DNA of 5,226 nt from an uncultured Oscillospiraceae bacterium (GTDB lineage: Bacteria; Bacillota; Clostridia; Oscillospirales; Ruminococcaceae), in the NCBI GenBank assembly GCA_958403605.1, contig CATXYA010000164.1:1-5226 (forward strand), given 5' to 3'. The notes beneath the pieces were generated by a model. The model was not told the origin of the DNA and did not search any database. It saw nothing but the letters and a program-made list of their open reading frames with translations. Position numbers and translations under genes: made by a program. This document shows, piece after piece, positions 1 to 4,597 of the stretch. The number at the start of each line of letters is the position of its first letter. The stretch's first letter is position 1.

Positions 1-194
1 GCCTGCGGGGCGGCGGGGGCCGCTTCCGGCTCGTCCACCGTCACGCGCACCTTCGCGGGGATGGTGCGGAACAGCTTGCGCTGCGGCAGGTCGATGACCT
101 CTACCATGGCTTCTTCCGCCGAGATGCCCAGTTCCGCCAGCGCCTTTTCTGTCGCTTCTTCTACGGTCTTTCCGGTTGCGATCGTTTCACGCAT
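1..194 (-). CDS. jag: Jag/KhpB RNA-binding protein, N-terminal part (partial)
   Basis: This is the first 64 codons of a Jag (KhpB/EloR) family protein; the rest lies beyond the left edge of the window. In the family, an N-terminal Jag_N domain is followed by a linker, a KH domain and an R3H domain that bind RNA, and the protein is linked to cell-wall elongation in several Bacillota. The visible part fits Jag_N: TGKTVEEATEKALAELGIS at residues 7-25 is the usual helix, followed by a beta-rich segment ending VRVTV (49-53). From about residue 54 it becomes Glu/Ala/Pro-rich, as expected for the linker. The usual glycine-rich K-GFLG-type loop is replaced by QRKLFRTIPAKV (38-49). The ATG at 192-194 has a GAGAGGAGA ribosome site at 202-210. 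It lies 19 bp after yidC, so the two are probably cotranscribed. Position after yidC strongly supports the name. Confidence 0.85.
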   Translation of the reverse strand, partial: MRETIATGKTVEEATEKALAELGISAEEAMVEVIDLPQRKLFRTIPAKVRVTVDEPEAAPAAPQ

Positions 195-213
195 GGGAGT
201 TTCTCCTCTCACC

Positions 214-1224
214 TTATTCGTCCTGATAACGTTCCTCATCCAGTTTGCGGGCCATTTCCAGGCGCAGGCGGTCCAGCTCGGCCTGGGAGACGGCCTTGGT
301 GATCTCCTCGCCGTCCGTGGTCTTCAAACGCACTTGCTTTTTCTTCTTTTTCTCCGCCCGCTTGGCCGCGATCTCCTCTTCGATCTGCTGCTTCACGGCC
401 TCGGGGTCATAGATCTTTTTCGTCACCAAAGTCTGCACAAAGCCGAAGATGTTGGACGCGGTGTAGTACAGCGAGAAGCCCACGGGCACCGTGAAGGCAA
501 AAAAGCCGAACATGATGCTGGTGACCCAGGTCATGCCCATCATGCTGCCCTGCATCTTCTGGCCGCTGGCTTTCATGGTGTAGATCTGGAAGGCGATCAT
601 GGTGACGACGCTGAGCACGGGGATGATGATGGCCAGGCTGAACCAGCCGGCCTCGCTGGGCGTCAGCGAGAGGTCGATGCCCAAGAAGGTGAACTTGAAG
701 TTGACGACGGCTTCCAGCTTGTCCCCCAGCAGGCTGCTGTAGGCGCCGGGGTCCTGCTTGATGAGGTTGATCAGCTGGTTCTGGACCATGTAGTTTTTGG
801 CGTCCAGGGCCGCGCCCGCGGCGTTGGCAATGTCCACGCATTTCGTGATGAGGTCCGTGGACACGCGCAGCACGTACTGCAGCGGGCGGTACACCACTTC
901 GATCATACCGAAGATGACCAGCATGTTGAGGATCATGGGCAGGCAGCCGGCCGTCATGGAGAAGCCGGATTCCTGCTGGAACTTCATCATTTCCTCATTC
1001 ATGCGCTCCTTGTCGTCCTTGTACTTCTCCTGGATCTCCTGGATCATGGGTTGGTACGCGGACATGCGGGCCGTGCTCTTTTGCTGCTTCAGCTGCAGCG
1101 GGAACAGCAGCACCTTCGACAACAGCGTGAACAGGATGATGGTCCAGCCGTAGTTTTGCACCACCCGGTAGATCAATTCCATAATGATGCCGAGGACTGG
1201 TGCGAGAAAACCAAAGATCTGCAT
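214..1224 (-). CDS. yidC: YidC/Oxa1/SpoIIIJ membrane protein insertase
   Basis: This 336-residue protein is an Oxa1-type insertase of the cytoplasmic membrane, which inserts and folds membrane proteins alone or with SecYEG. The core is clear: a first conserved membrane segment about 26-46; the cytoplasmic hairpin LKQQKSTARMSAYQPMIQEI (45-64); GCLPMILNMLVIFGMIEVVY (93-112) as the next segment; FLGIDLS (180-186); and two C-terminal segments about 195-215 and 232-262 ending in P-G-SLYYTASNIFGFVQ. Lys37 sits where the hydrophilic-groove Arg of SpoIIIJ is found. No lipoprotein signal or lipobox cysteine is visible at the N terminus. About 119-175 is longer than in the short B. subtilis form. The C-terminal tail (277-336) is charged, with a lysine run at 292-296, as in ribosome-contacting tails of Oxa1 proteins. 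The start ATG has AGGA 7 nt upstream (1232-1235). A 339-bp gap separates it from yidD and jag follows closely; I see no clear promoter in the gap. Confidence 0.95.
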   Translation of the reverse strand: MQIFGFLAPVLGIIMELIYRVVQNYGWTIILFTLLSKVLLFPLQLKQQKSTARMSAYQPMIQEIQEKYKDDKERMNEEMMKFQQESGFSMTAGCLPMILNMLVIFGMIEVVYRPLQYVLRVSTDLITKCVDIANAAGAALDAKNYMVQNQLINLIKQDPGAYSSLLGDKLEAVVNFKFTFLGIDLSLTPSEAGWFSLAIIIPVLSVVTMIAFQIYTMKASGQKMQGSMMGMTWVTSIMFGFFAFTVPVGFSLYYTASNIFGFVQTLVTKKIYDPEAVKQQIEEEIAAKRAEKKKKKQVRLKTTDGEEITKAVSQAELDRLRLEMARKLDEERYQDE

Positions 1225-1311
1225 ACAATTGTCCTAACTGCCCGGCGCGGGGCGGTTTTTTTATGTAGGGTACGCATTGCGCCTGACTGCGTACATTTCG
1301 GAGGTTTTTTT

Positions 1312-1482
1312 GCGTCGCGAGATTAGCTCCCTTGCTTCCACACAGTAGCGTGCGCCGCGTGACGGCGTTTTTTCCGCTCCGCAGCGGGGTGCGTCACGAG
1401 GACAGCTTCCTTGCTTCCGCACGACCTTGCGCGCCGCGTGACGGCGCTGCTTCTTCTCCACGACAGGGTACGTCGCGAGGAT
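1312..1482. repeat. 79-bp degenerate tandem repeat, about 2.2 copies
   Basis: Copy 1 is 1312-1390, copy 2 is 1391-1469, and a third copy begins at 1470 and decays after about 13 bases. The copies align without gaps and differ at roughly 22 of 79 positions by hand count. The best conserved blocks are GCGTCGCGAG at the start, TTGCTTCC, and CGCCGCGTGACGGCG, which is a small hairpin (stem CGCCG/CGGCG, loop CGTGA) at 1353-1367 and 1432-1446. The even spread of mismatches suggests an old duplication. No function is apparent. Confidence 0.75.
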
Positions 1483-1498
1483 CGCCGATCATGGGTGT

Positions 1499-1563
1499 TG
1501 TGGAAAACCGTTTTTTAATGCCAGGCCTTCGTTTTCCACCCTGCGGCCTGCGCTGGTGGAAAA
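1499..1563. repeat. Three alternating TTTTCCAC elements with mutually exclusive pairings
   Basis: Copies are TGTGGAAAA (1499-1507), TTTTCCACC (1532-1540) and GGTGGAAAA (1555-1563). The middle copy can pair with the right one (9-bp stem, 14-nt loop) or with the left one (GTGGAAAAC 1500-1508 with GTTTTCCAC 1531-1539, 22-nt loop), but not both. The rightmost copy abuts the yidD stop codon. In a minus-strand transcript these would form just after yidD. Neither stem is followed by a T-run on the minus strand, so a simple terminator is not supported. Confidence 0.6.
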
Positions 1564-1833
1564 TCAGTCGTGCCGGGCGGCCTGCTCCAGGTCCTCGGGA
1601 CTGTTTTTCCATTTGCCCTTGGGCGGCACGGGGTCGAACCCCGGCTTGCCGAAGGGGTTGCAGCGCAGAATGCGCCAGACGGCCAAGATACTGCCCTTGC
1701 ACGCCCCGTGCCGCTCCAGCGCCTGGATGGCGTACGTGGAGCAGGTGGGATAAAAACGGCAGTTGTCGCCCAAAAGCGGCGAGAGGAATTTTTTGTAGCC
1801 CCGGATGCAGAGGATGAAAAAGCGCCGGATCAC
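1564..1833 (-). CDS. yidD: Membrane protein insertion efficiency factor YidD
   Basis: This 89-residue protein belongs to the YidD (haemolytic-domain) family, small membrane-associated proteins that assist YidC-dependent insertion. The family signature is complete: [12 protein letters not shown] (11-22), [20 protein letters not shown] (24-43) with Cys25 and Cys31, and [17 protein letters not shown] (54-70) with Cys58. The N-terminal [17 protein letters not shown] is a short amphipathic segment, as expected. The longer open frame upstream reads only antisense-like low-complexity sequence overlapping rnpA, so I place the start at the GTG (1831-1833), which is preceded by GGAGA at 1841-1845 with 7 nt spacing. 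That start overlaps the rnpA stop by 4 bases (GTGA), which implies translational coupling. Its place between rnpA and yidC is the usual arrangement. Confidence 0.93.
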   Translation of the reverse strand: MIRRFFILCIRGYKKFLSPLLGDNCRFYPTCSTYAIQALERHGACKGSILAVWRILRCNPFGKPGFDPVPPKGKWKNSPEDLEQAARHD

Positions 1834-2183
1834 GGCGTTTTCTCCGCGGGCAGCACCGGCAAGCCCGCGTCTGTCAGCAATTTGCGCAGCACGGGCACCA
1901 GCTTCGTGCTCTTCAGCCGCGGCGTCACGCCGCGGGCCACCAGCACGATGTCCACGCCGCCCACGTCCGCGGGCAGCACCTGGCACAGCGCCGCGCGCAG
2001 CACCCGGCGCGCCCGGTTGCGCGCCACCGCATTGCCCACCTTCTTCGAGGCCGTCAGCCCCACCCGGGTGTGCTTGCAGCGGTTTTTACAGACATACAGC
2101 ACCGCGTACGCATGTACGCAGGACTTCCCGCGCGCGTACACGCGGGAAAATTCGTTGTTGCGGGTCAGGGGTGTGTAACGCAT
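1830..2183 (-). CDS. rnpA: Ribonuclease P protein component
   Basis: This encodes the 117-residue protein subunit of RNase P, which with the RnpB RNA removes the 5' leader of precursor tRNAs in the cytoplasm. The diagnostic RNR region is present as [17 protein letters not shown] (47-63), with Arg55-Asn56-Arg57. Ahead of it lie [11 protein letters not shown] (11-21), matching the family F-RVY--GKS start, and [11 protein letters not shown] (40-50). Length is normal. The start ATG at 2181-2183 gives the standard N terminus; the frame stays open for another 121 codons upstream, but that part is intergenic repeat and resembles nothing. Two ribosome-site candidates exist: AGAAGGG at 2191-2197 (7 nt spacing) and AAGGAG at 2199-2204 (15 nt). 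A terminator-like hairpin lies only 33 bp upstream. The stop overlaps the GTG of yidD. Confidence 0.95.
   Translation of the reverse strand: MRYTPLTRNNEFSRVYARGKSCVHAYAVLYVCKNRCKHTRVGLTASKKVGNAVARNRARRVLRAALCQVLPADVGGVDIVLVARGVTPRLKSTKLVPVLRKLLTDAGLPVLPAEKTP
1841..1845 (-). promoter_or_regulatory. Ribosome binding site deciding the yidD GTG start
   Basis: GGAGA on the minus strand lies 7 nt before the GTG at 1833. It is inside the rnpA reading frame and supports the non-ATG start that gives a family-length YidD. Confidence 0.7.
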
Positions 2184-2216
2184 GGGGGATCCCTTCTGCT
2201 CCTTCGATAGATACGC

Positions 2217-2241
2217 AAAAAGGCCACTGGGCGGTGGCCTT
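2217..2241 (-). terminator. Intrinsic terminator or attenuator between rpmH and rnpA
   Basis: On the minus strand AAGGCCAC pairs perfectly with GTGGCCTT (8 bp, 6-nt loop) and the stem runs into TTTTT (2217-2221 on the plus strand as AAAAA). It points in the direction of rpmH and rnpA transcription. It would end or attenuate the rpmH transcript, leaving rnpA-yidD fed by read-through or by an unseen promoter. Confidence 0.7.
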
Positions 2242-2310
2242 CGCTGCTGGAAGCAAAAGCTTCCCGTTCTGGTGGTGTGAGAATGCCGCAAAAAGTACTT
2301 GCGCGGCCAG

Positions 2311-2467
2311 AGATTTGCGAGGCGACCGTCCGCGTTTTTTGCGCAGGCAAAAAACGCAGGGAGCCGACCATTTTCCGCGCGCCGCGCAAGCAGCGAGCGG
2401 AAAACGAAAGCGCCGCAGAAAAGCGCACGCTTTCCCGCTTTCTCTCTCCTGCAAATTACGCAGCTAA
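2311..2467. repeat. 157-bp tandem repeat, copy distal to rpmH
   Basis: This unit matches the next one (2468-2624) without gaps, with about a dozen mismatches by hand count, mostly in the second half. Reading the minus strand across the edge at 2320-2302, it carries an rpmH-tail relic coding R-K-S-L-A-A with the stop codon changed to CAA. Inside are a perfect 11-bp inverted repeat (2332-2342/2347-2357), TTTTCCGC/GCGGAAAA and GAAAGCG/CGCTTTC. Confidence 0.85.
2332..2357. repeat. Perfect inverted repeat in the first 157-bp unit
   Basis: GCGTTTTTTGC pairs with GCAAAAAACGC (11 bp) around the loop GCAG. The symmetrical sequence could form a hairpin on either strand. The stem has its T- and A-tracts inside rather than after it, so it is not a standard terminator. 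An identical copy lies at 2489-2514. Confidence 0.8.
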
Positions 2468-2624
2468 AGATTTGCGAGGCGACCGTCCGCGTTTTTTGCG
2501 CAGGCAAAAAACGCAGGGAGCCGACCGTTTTCCGCGCGCCGCGCAAGCAGCGGGCGGAAAAAGAAAGCGCTGCAGAAAAGCAAACGCCTTCCCGCTTTCT
2601 CTCTTTTACAAATTACGCAGCCAG
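2468..2624. repeat. 157-bp tandem repeat, copy next to rpmH
   Basis: This is the second copy of the unit. At its left edge the minus strand again reads R-K-S-L-A-A-stop (about 2477-2457), a relic of the rpmH end; at its right end the unit enters the genuine rpmH 3' end (2613-2624). The 26-base hairpin is unchanged here (2489-2514). The boundary agatttgcga/agatttacga at 2311, 2468 and 2625 sets the exact 157-bp period. Confidence 0.85.
2489..2514. repeat. Perfect inverted repeat in the second 157-bp unit
   Basis: This is the identical second copy of the hairpin at 2332-2357, 157 bp away. It is unchanged, while other parts of the unit have drifted. Confidence 0.8.
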
Positions 2625-2747
2625 AGATTTACGACCCTTGCGGCGGCGGGCGATGACGACCTTGCGGCCGCTGACGCTCTTCATGCGGGCCAGGAAGCCG
2701 TGCTTTTTCGCGCGATGGCATTTTTTGGGCTGGAATGTCCGTTTCAT
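2613..2747 (-). CDS. rpmH: 50S ribosomal protein L34
   Basis: This 44-residue, very basic protein is L34 of the large ribosomal subunit, recognised directly from its start MKRTFQPKK, the central HGFLARM (16-22) and the end [11 protein letters not shown] (34-44). Length is exactly typical. It was found by reading the minus strand, being short. Two in-frame ATGs lie close together: 2747-2745 and 2753-2751. The AGGAGG ribosome site (2756-2761) is 8 nt from the first and only 2 nt from the second, so the start at 2747 is preferred and gives the standard N terminus. It is the first gene after the strong promoter at 2846-2875 and diverges from dnaA, the classic arrangement beside oriC. Its last codons are duplicated twice downstream in the 157-bp repeats. 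Confidence 0.97.
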   Translation of the reverse strand: MKRTFQPKKCHRAKKHGFLARMKSVSGRKVVIARRRKGRKSLAA

Positions 2748-2755
2748 ATTCATTT

Positions 2756-2761
2756 CCTCCT
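2756..2761 (-). promoter_or_regulatory. Strong ribosome binding site of rpmH
   Basis: AGGAGG on the minus strand decides between two ATGs six bases apart: it is 8 nt from the one at 2747 and too close (2 nt) to the one at 2753. It touches the palindrome TGTGG-ATT-CCACA (2761-2773). Confidence 0.85.
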
Positions 2762-2805
2762 GTGGATTCCACAATATCTTGTGGGTGTGATGGTGCTTTA
2801 TCCAA

Positions 2806-2828
2806 TGCCCGCCAAAAAGGCGCGGGCA
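2806..2828 (-). promoter_or_regulatory. Hairpin in the rpmH 5' leader
   Basis: TGCCCGC (2806-2812) pairs with GCGGGCA (2822-2828) across a 9-nt loop. It lies within the first 35 or so bases of the predicted rpmH transcript. No known L34 leader motif is recognised; it may only stabilise the transcript. Confidence 0.45.
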
Positions 2829-2845
2829 GAACCTTGCAAATTAAG

Positions 2846-2875
2846 AGTATAGCGGAGAAACAGGCATTTTGTCAA
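2846..2875 (-). promoter_or_regulatory. Sigma-A-type promoter of rpmH
   Basis: On the minus strand a perfect TTGACA (2870-2875) is followed by an 18-bp spacer and TATACT (2846-2851). The transcript would begin near 2839, giving a leader of about 90 nt before rpmH. It is the best promoter match in the window, fitting a highly expressed ribosomal protein gene. Confidence 0.9.
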
Positions 2876-2885
2876 TACTTTTTTT

Positions 2886-2914
2886 GCGGGGCGGATGCTG
2901 GAAATCCGCCCCGC
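2886..2914. repeat. GC-rich inverted repeat between divergent promoters
   Basis: GCGGGGCGGAT (2886-2896) and ATCCGCCCCGC (2904-2914) form a perfect 11-bp inverted repeat with a 7-bp centre. It lies 10 bp outside the rpmH -35 and about 56 bp before the dnaA -35. It is not followed by a T-run on either strand, so it is not a terminator; a protein-binding site or structural origin element is possible. Confidence 0.7.
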
Positions 2915-2970
2915 CGCCGTTATTTTCCCGCGCAAAGCCTATAATACTATATCTTATGGAAGGAAACTTG

Positions 2971-2999
2971 TTGAACGAAAAGCCAAAATATGTTATACT
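2971..2999 (+). promoter_or_regulatory. Promoter of dnaA
   Basis: TTGAAC (2971-2976), 17-bp spacer, TATACT (2994-2999), with TG one base before the -10 (2991-2992), an extended -10. Transcription would begin near 3006, about 40 nt before the dnaA ATG. A second -10-like TATAAT at 2940-2945 lacks a good -35. Confidence 0.85.
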
Positions 3000-3046
3000 G
3001 TGAACATCTATTGCAATGCCTGACAATGGGAGCTGTGACACGAAAC

Positions 3047-4345
3047 ATGAATTCATTTGACGAGCTTTTCTCCGCGGTGAAGGAAGACTGCCGCGAGCAC
3101 GTGCCCGCCGCCACCTACACGCTGTTTTTACAGGATATCGAGCCGGTCTCCTTCGACGGCAACAAGGCGCAGCTGGCCGTGCGCAGCGCGTTTGTGAAGA
3201 CCACCCTGCAAAACCGCTATCTGGACCTGCTGCGCAGCGCGTTCAAAAACCTGCTGGGCTTCGACGTGGAATTGGAGCTGCTGGTGCCCGAGGCCCCGGC
3301 GGCGCCCGCTGCCGCGCCCGCCGCGCCGGGCGGCACCTATGATTTCACCTTTGAAAACTTCATCGTGGGCTCCACCAACAAGTTCGCCCACGCCGCCGCC
3401 CAGGCCGTGGCGGCCAACCCTTCGGGCGCGTACAACCCGCTGTTCATCTGGGGCGGCAGCGGCCTGGGCAAGACCCATCTGCTCAACGCCATCAAGGTGG
3501 AGATCCAGCGCAGCCACCCGGATTTCAACATCGTCTACGTGGACGGCGAAAAGTTCACCAACGAGATCATCTCCGCCATCCGCGAGGGCAGCACCACGGA
3601 GTTCCACAACAAATACCGCGCGGCGGACGTGCTGCTGGTGGACGATATCCAGTTCATCGGCGGCAAGGAATCCACGCAGGAGGAATTTTTCCACACCTTC
3701 AACACGCTGTACAACGCGGGCAAGCAGATCGTGCTGGCGTCCGACCGGGCGCCCCGGGAGATCAAAAGCCTGGAGGAGCGCCTGCGCACCCGCTTCGAGA
3801 TGGGGCTCATCGCCGACATCCAGCCGCCCGATTTTGAGACCCGCGTCGCCATCATCCGCCGCAAGGCGGATCTTTTGGGCCTGGACATGCCCGACGACGT
3901 GGCCGAGTACATCGCCAACCGCCTGAAAAACAACATCCGCCAGCTGGAGGGCGCCGTCAAAAAGCTGGACGCCTACCGCAAGCTGGAGGGCATCCAGCCG
4001 GTCATCGGCGCGGCGCAGAACGCCATCAAGGACATTTTGAGCGAGAGCCAGCCCGTGCCCATCACCGTGGAGAAGATCCTTTCCGAGGTGGCGCGCACCT
4101 ACAACACCACGCCCGACGCGCTGCGCGGGCCGGGGCGGCGGGCCAGCCTTTCCAGCGCCCGGCAGGTGGCCATGTACATCGTGCGTGAGATCACGGGCAT
4201 GAGCATGGAGGACATCGGTCAGGAATTCGGCGGCCGGGACCACTCCACGGTGGTCTACTCCGTCAACACGCTGCAAAAGCGCCTCGCCATCGACACCACC
4301 CTGCGCGAGACGGTGGAGGACATCACCAAAAACGTGCGCGGATAA
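3047..4345 (+). CDS. dnaA: Chromosomal replication initiator protein DnaA
   Basis: This 432-residue protein is the AAA+ initiator that binds DnaA boxes and melts oriC. Domain I is about 1-80; domain II is a very short Ala/Pro linker (82-96). The AAA+ domain has Walker A GGSGLGKT (136-143), Walker B VLLVDDIQ (195-202), sensor 1 around LASD (230-233), the arginine-finger motif RLRTRF (Arg249) and sensor 2 NNIRQLEG (Arg298). Domain IV carries the DNA-binding signature FGGRDHSTVVYSV (394-406), with Ser400 instead of the commoner Thr. It is slightly shorter than B. subtilis DnaA because of the linker. The ATG at 3047 gives the natural MNSFDELF start, with GGGAG 14 nt upstream (3028-3032), a rather long spacing; an in-frame ATG at 3026 would add seven residues but has no good ribosome site. 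The DnaA-box-like sites and trio tract just downstream fit its role. Confidence 0.98.
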   Translation: MNSFDELFSAVKEDCREHVPAATYTLFLQDIEPVSFDGNKAQLAVRSAFVKTTLQNRYLDLLRSAFKNLLGFDVELELLVPEAPAAPAAAPAAPGGTYDFTFENFIVGSTNKFAHAAAQAVAANPSGAYNPLFIWGGSGLGKTHLLNAIKVEIQRSHPDFNIVYVDGEKFTNEIISAIREGSTTEFHNKYRAADVLLVDDIQFIGGKESTQEEFFHTFNTLYNAGKQIVLASDRAPREIKSLEERLRTRFEMGLIADIQPPDFETRVAIIRRKADLLGLDMPDDVAEYIANRLKNNIRQLEGAVKKLDAYRKLEGIQPVIGAAQNAIKDILSESQPVPITVEKILSEVARTYNTTPDALRGPGRRASLSSARQVAMYIVREITGMSMEDIGQEFGGRDHSTVVYSVNTLQKRLAIDTTLRETVEDITKNVRG

Positions 4346-4365
4346 GGGCTGTTTTTTCAACAGTT

Positions 4366-4394
4366 TCTTCCACATTCAACACGCGTTTTCCACA
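4366..4394 (+). promoter_or_regulatory. Pair of DnaA-box-like sites
   Basis: TCTTCCACA (4366-4374) and TTTTCCACA (4386-4394) share orientation and start 20 bp apart, about two helical turns, suiting side-by-side DnaA binding. They differ from TTATCCACA at two and one positions. Confidence 0.65.
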
Positions 4395-4503
4395 GGGCCT
4401 GTGCAAAGCTTCAGCTTTCCCCCATTTTTCACAAATTTTCCCTCCGCTTTTCCCGGGCGGTGCAAAGCCTGTTTTCGTTGGCGGGACAAGGACGGACGGC
4501 ACA

Positions 4504-4536
4504 CTTTCCACAATTCCACCGCCCCTATTACTACTG
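4504..4536 (+). promoter_or_regulatory. DnaA box plus DnaA-trio unwinding element
   Basis: CTTTCCACA (4504-4512) is followed, 12 bp later, by CTA-TTA-CTA-CTG (4525-4536). Read on the complementary strand 3' to 5' these are GAT-AAT-GAT-GAC; the first three fit the DnaA-trio pattern [G/A]A[T/A], where the DnaA filament engages single-stranded DNA. A GC-rich cluster lies between box and trios, as in B. subtilis. Confidence 0.7.
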
Positions 4537-4597
4537 CGATTAATTATTCTCTTTTAAAGCCTAAAACCTGAAAATCTAAAAAAAGGAACGACGATCT

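Larger units (their letters stand above)
1225..1563. other. yidD–yidC intergenic region with repeats
   Basis: No convincing gene is visible in this 339-bp gap; open frames across it look like chance in GC-rich DNA and match no family I know. It contains a degenerate 79-bp tandem repeat (1312-1482) and three alternating copies of a GTGGAAAA/TTTTCCAC element (1499-1563). A 7-bp inverted repeat, GTACGCA/TGCGTAC, lies at 1270-1276 and 1288-1294. On the minus strand, the direction of the flanking genes, I find no hairpin followed by a T-run and no good -35/-10 pair. Whether yidC is read through from yidD or has its own promoter cannot be settled by eye. Confidence 0.6.
2184..2612. other. rpmH–rnpA intergenic region with tandem repeats
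   Basis: This 429-bp gap is much longer than the usual short rpmH–rnpA spacer. It holds two 157-bp tandem units (2311-2624, the second running into the rpmH end), several perfect inverted repeats and a terminator-like hairpin (2217-2241). Open frames here differ between the copies (157 is not a multiple of 3) and look like chance. About 2242-2300 shows nothing I can name. Confidence 0.7.
4346..4597. other. Replication origin region (oriC), dnaA–dnaN side
   Basis: This 252-bp gene-free gap has the parts expected of a bacterial origin. DnaA-box-like 9-mers, all in one orientation, are TTTTCAACA (4354-4362), TCTTCCACA (4366-4374), TTTTCCACA (4386-4394, one mismatch to TTATCCACA), TTTTTCACA (4425-4433) and CTTTCCACA (4504-4512). 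After the last one come GC-rich CCGCCCC, a trio tract CTA-TTA-CTA (4525-4533) and an AT-rich stretch (about 4538-4585). The palindrome CACAGG-G-CCTGTG (4391-4403) overlaps the best box. The direct repeat GTGCAAAGC occurs at 4401-4409 and 4460-4468. Layout follows the B. subtilis origin unwinding system; function is inferred. Confidence 0.8.

Noticed and set aside
1238..1261. GC-rich stretch followed by T7 upstream of yidC, as a plus-strand terminator
   Set aside because: The possible stem is short and imperfect, and it faces the wrong way for the flanking minus-strand genes.
61..1326. 421-codon plus-strand open frame opposite yidC and jag
   Set aside because: Its His/Asp/Leu-rich translation is the antisense pattern of GC-rich coding DNA, and the minus strand encodes a complete YidC with all family motifs.
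1353..1373. Plus-strand terminator (CGCCG/CGGCG stem then TTTTTT)
   Set aside because: No plus-strand gene lies upstream, and the second copy at 1432-1446 lacks the T-run; it is better seen as part of the 79-bp repeat.
1834..1986. 51-codon N-terminal extension of yidD
   Set aside because: It overlaps rnpA in another frame, is Arg/Ala/Gly low complexity, and the GTG at 1833 has a good ribosome site and family length.
2184..2546. 121-codon N-terminal extension of rnpA
   Set aside because: The frame is open but runs through repeats whose period is not a multiple of three, so the two copies are read differently; the ATG at 2183 gives the standard RnpA start.
2302..2640. CRISPR array
   Set aside because: There are only two long adjoining units with no short repeat–spacer alternation and no cas genes.
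2940..2945. TATAAT as a second dnaA promoter
   Set aside because: It is a perfect -10, but the sequence 16-18 bp upstream is GC-rich with no recognisable -35 and there is no extended -10 TG.
4351..4362. Terminator after dnaA
   Set aside because: The T-run lies inside a 5-bp CTGTT/AACAG stem rather than after a GC stem, and dnaN continues in the same direction.
3128..4375. 415-codon minus-strand open frame opposite dnaA
   Set aside because: It is a shadow of the dnaA codon pattern; it has no recognisable domain, and dnaA on the other strand is unambiguous.
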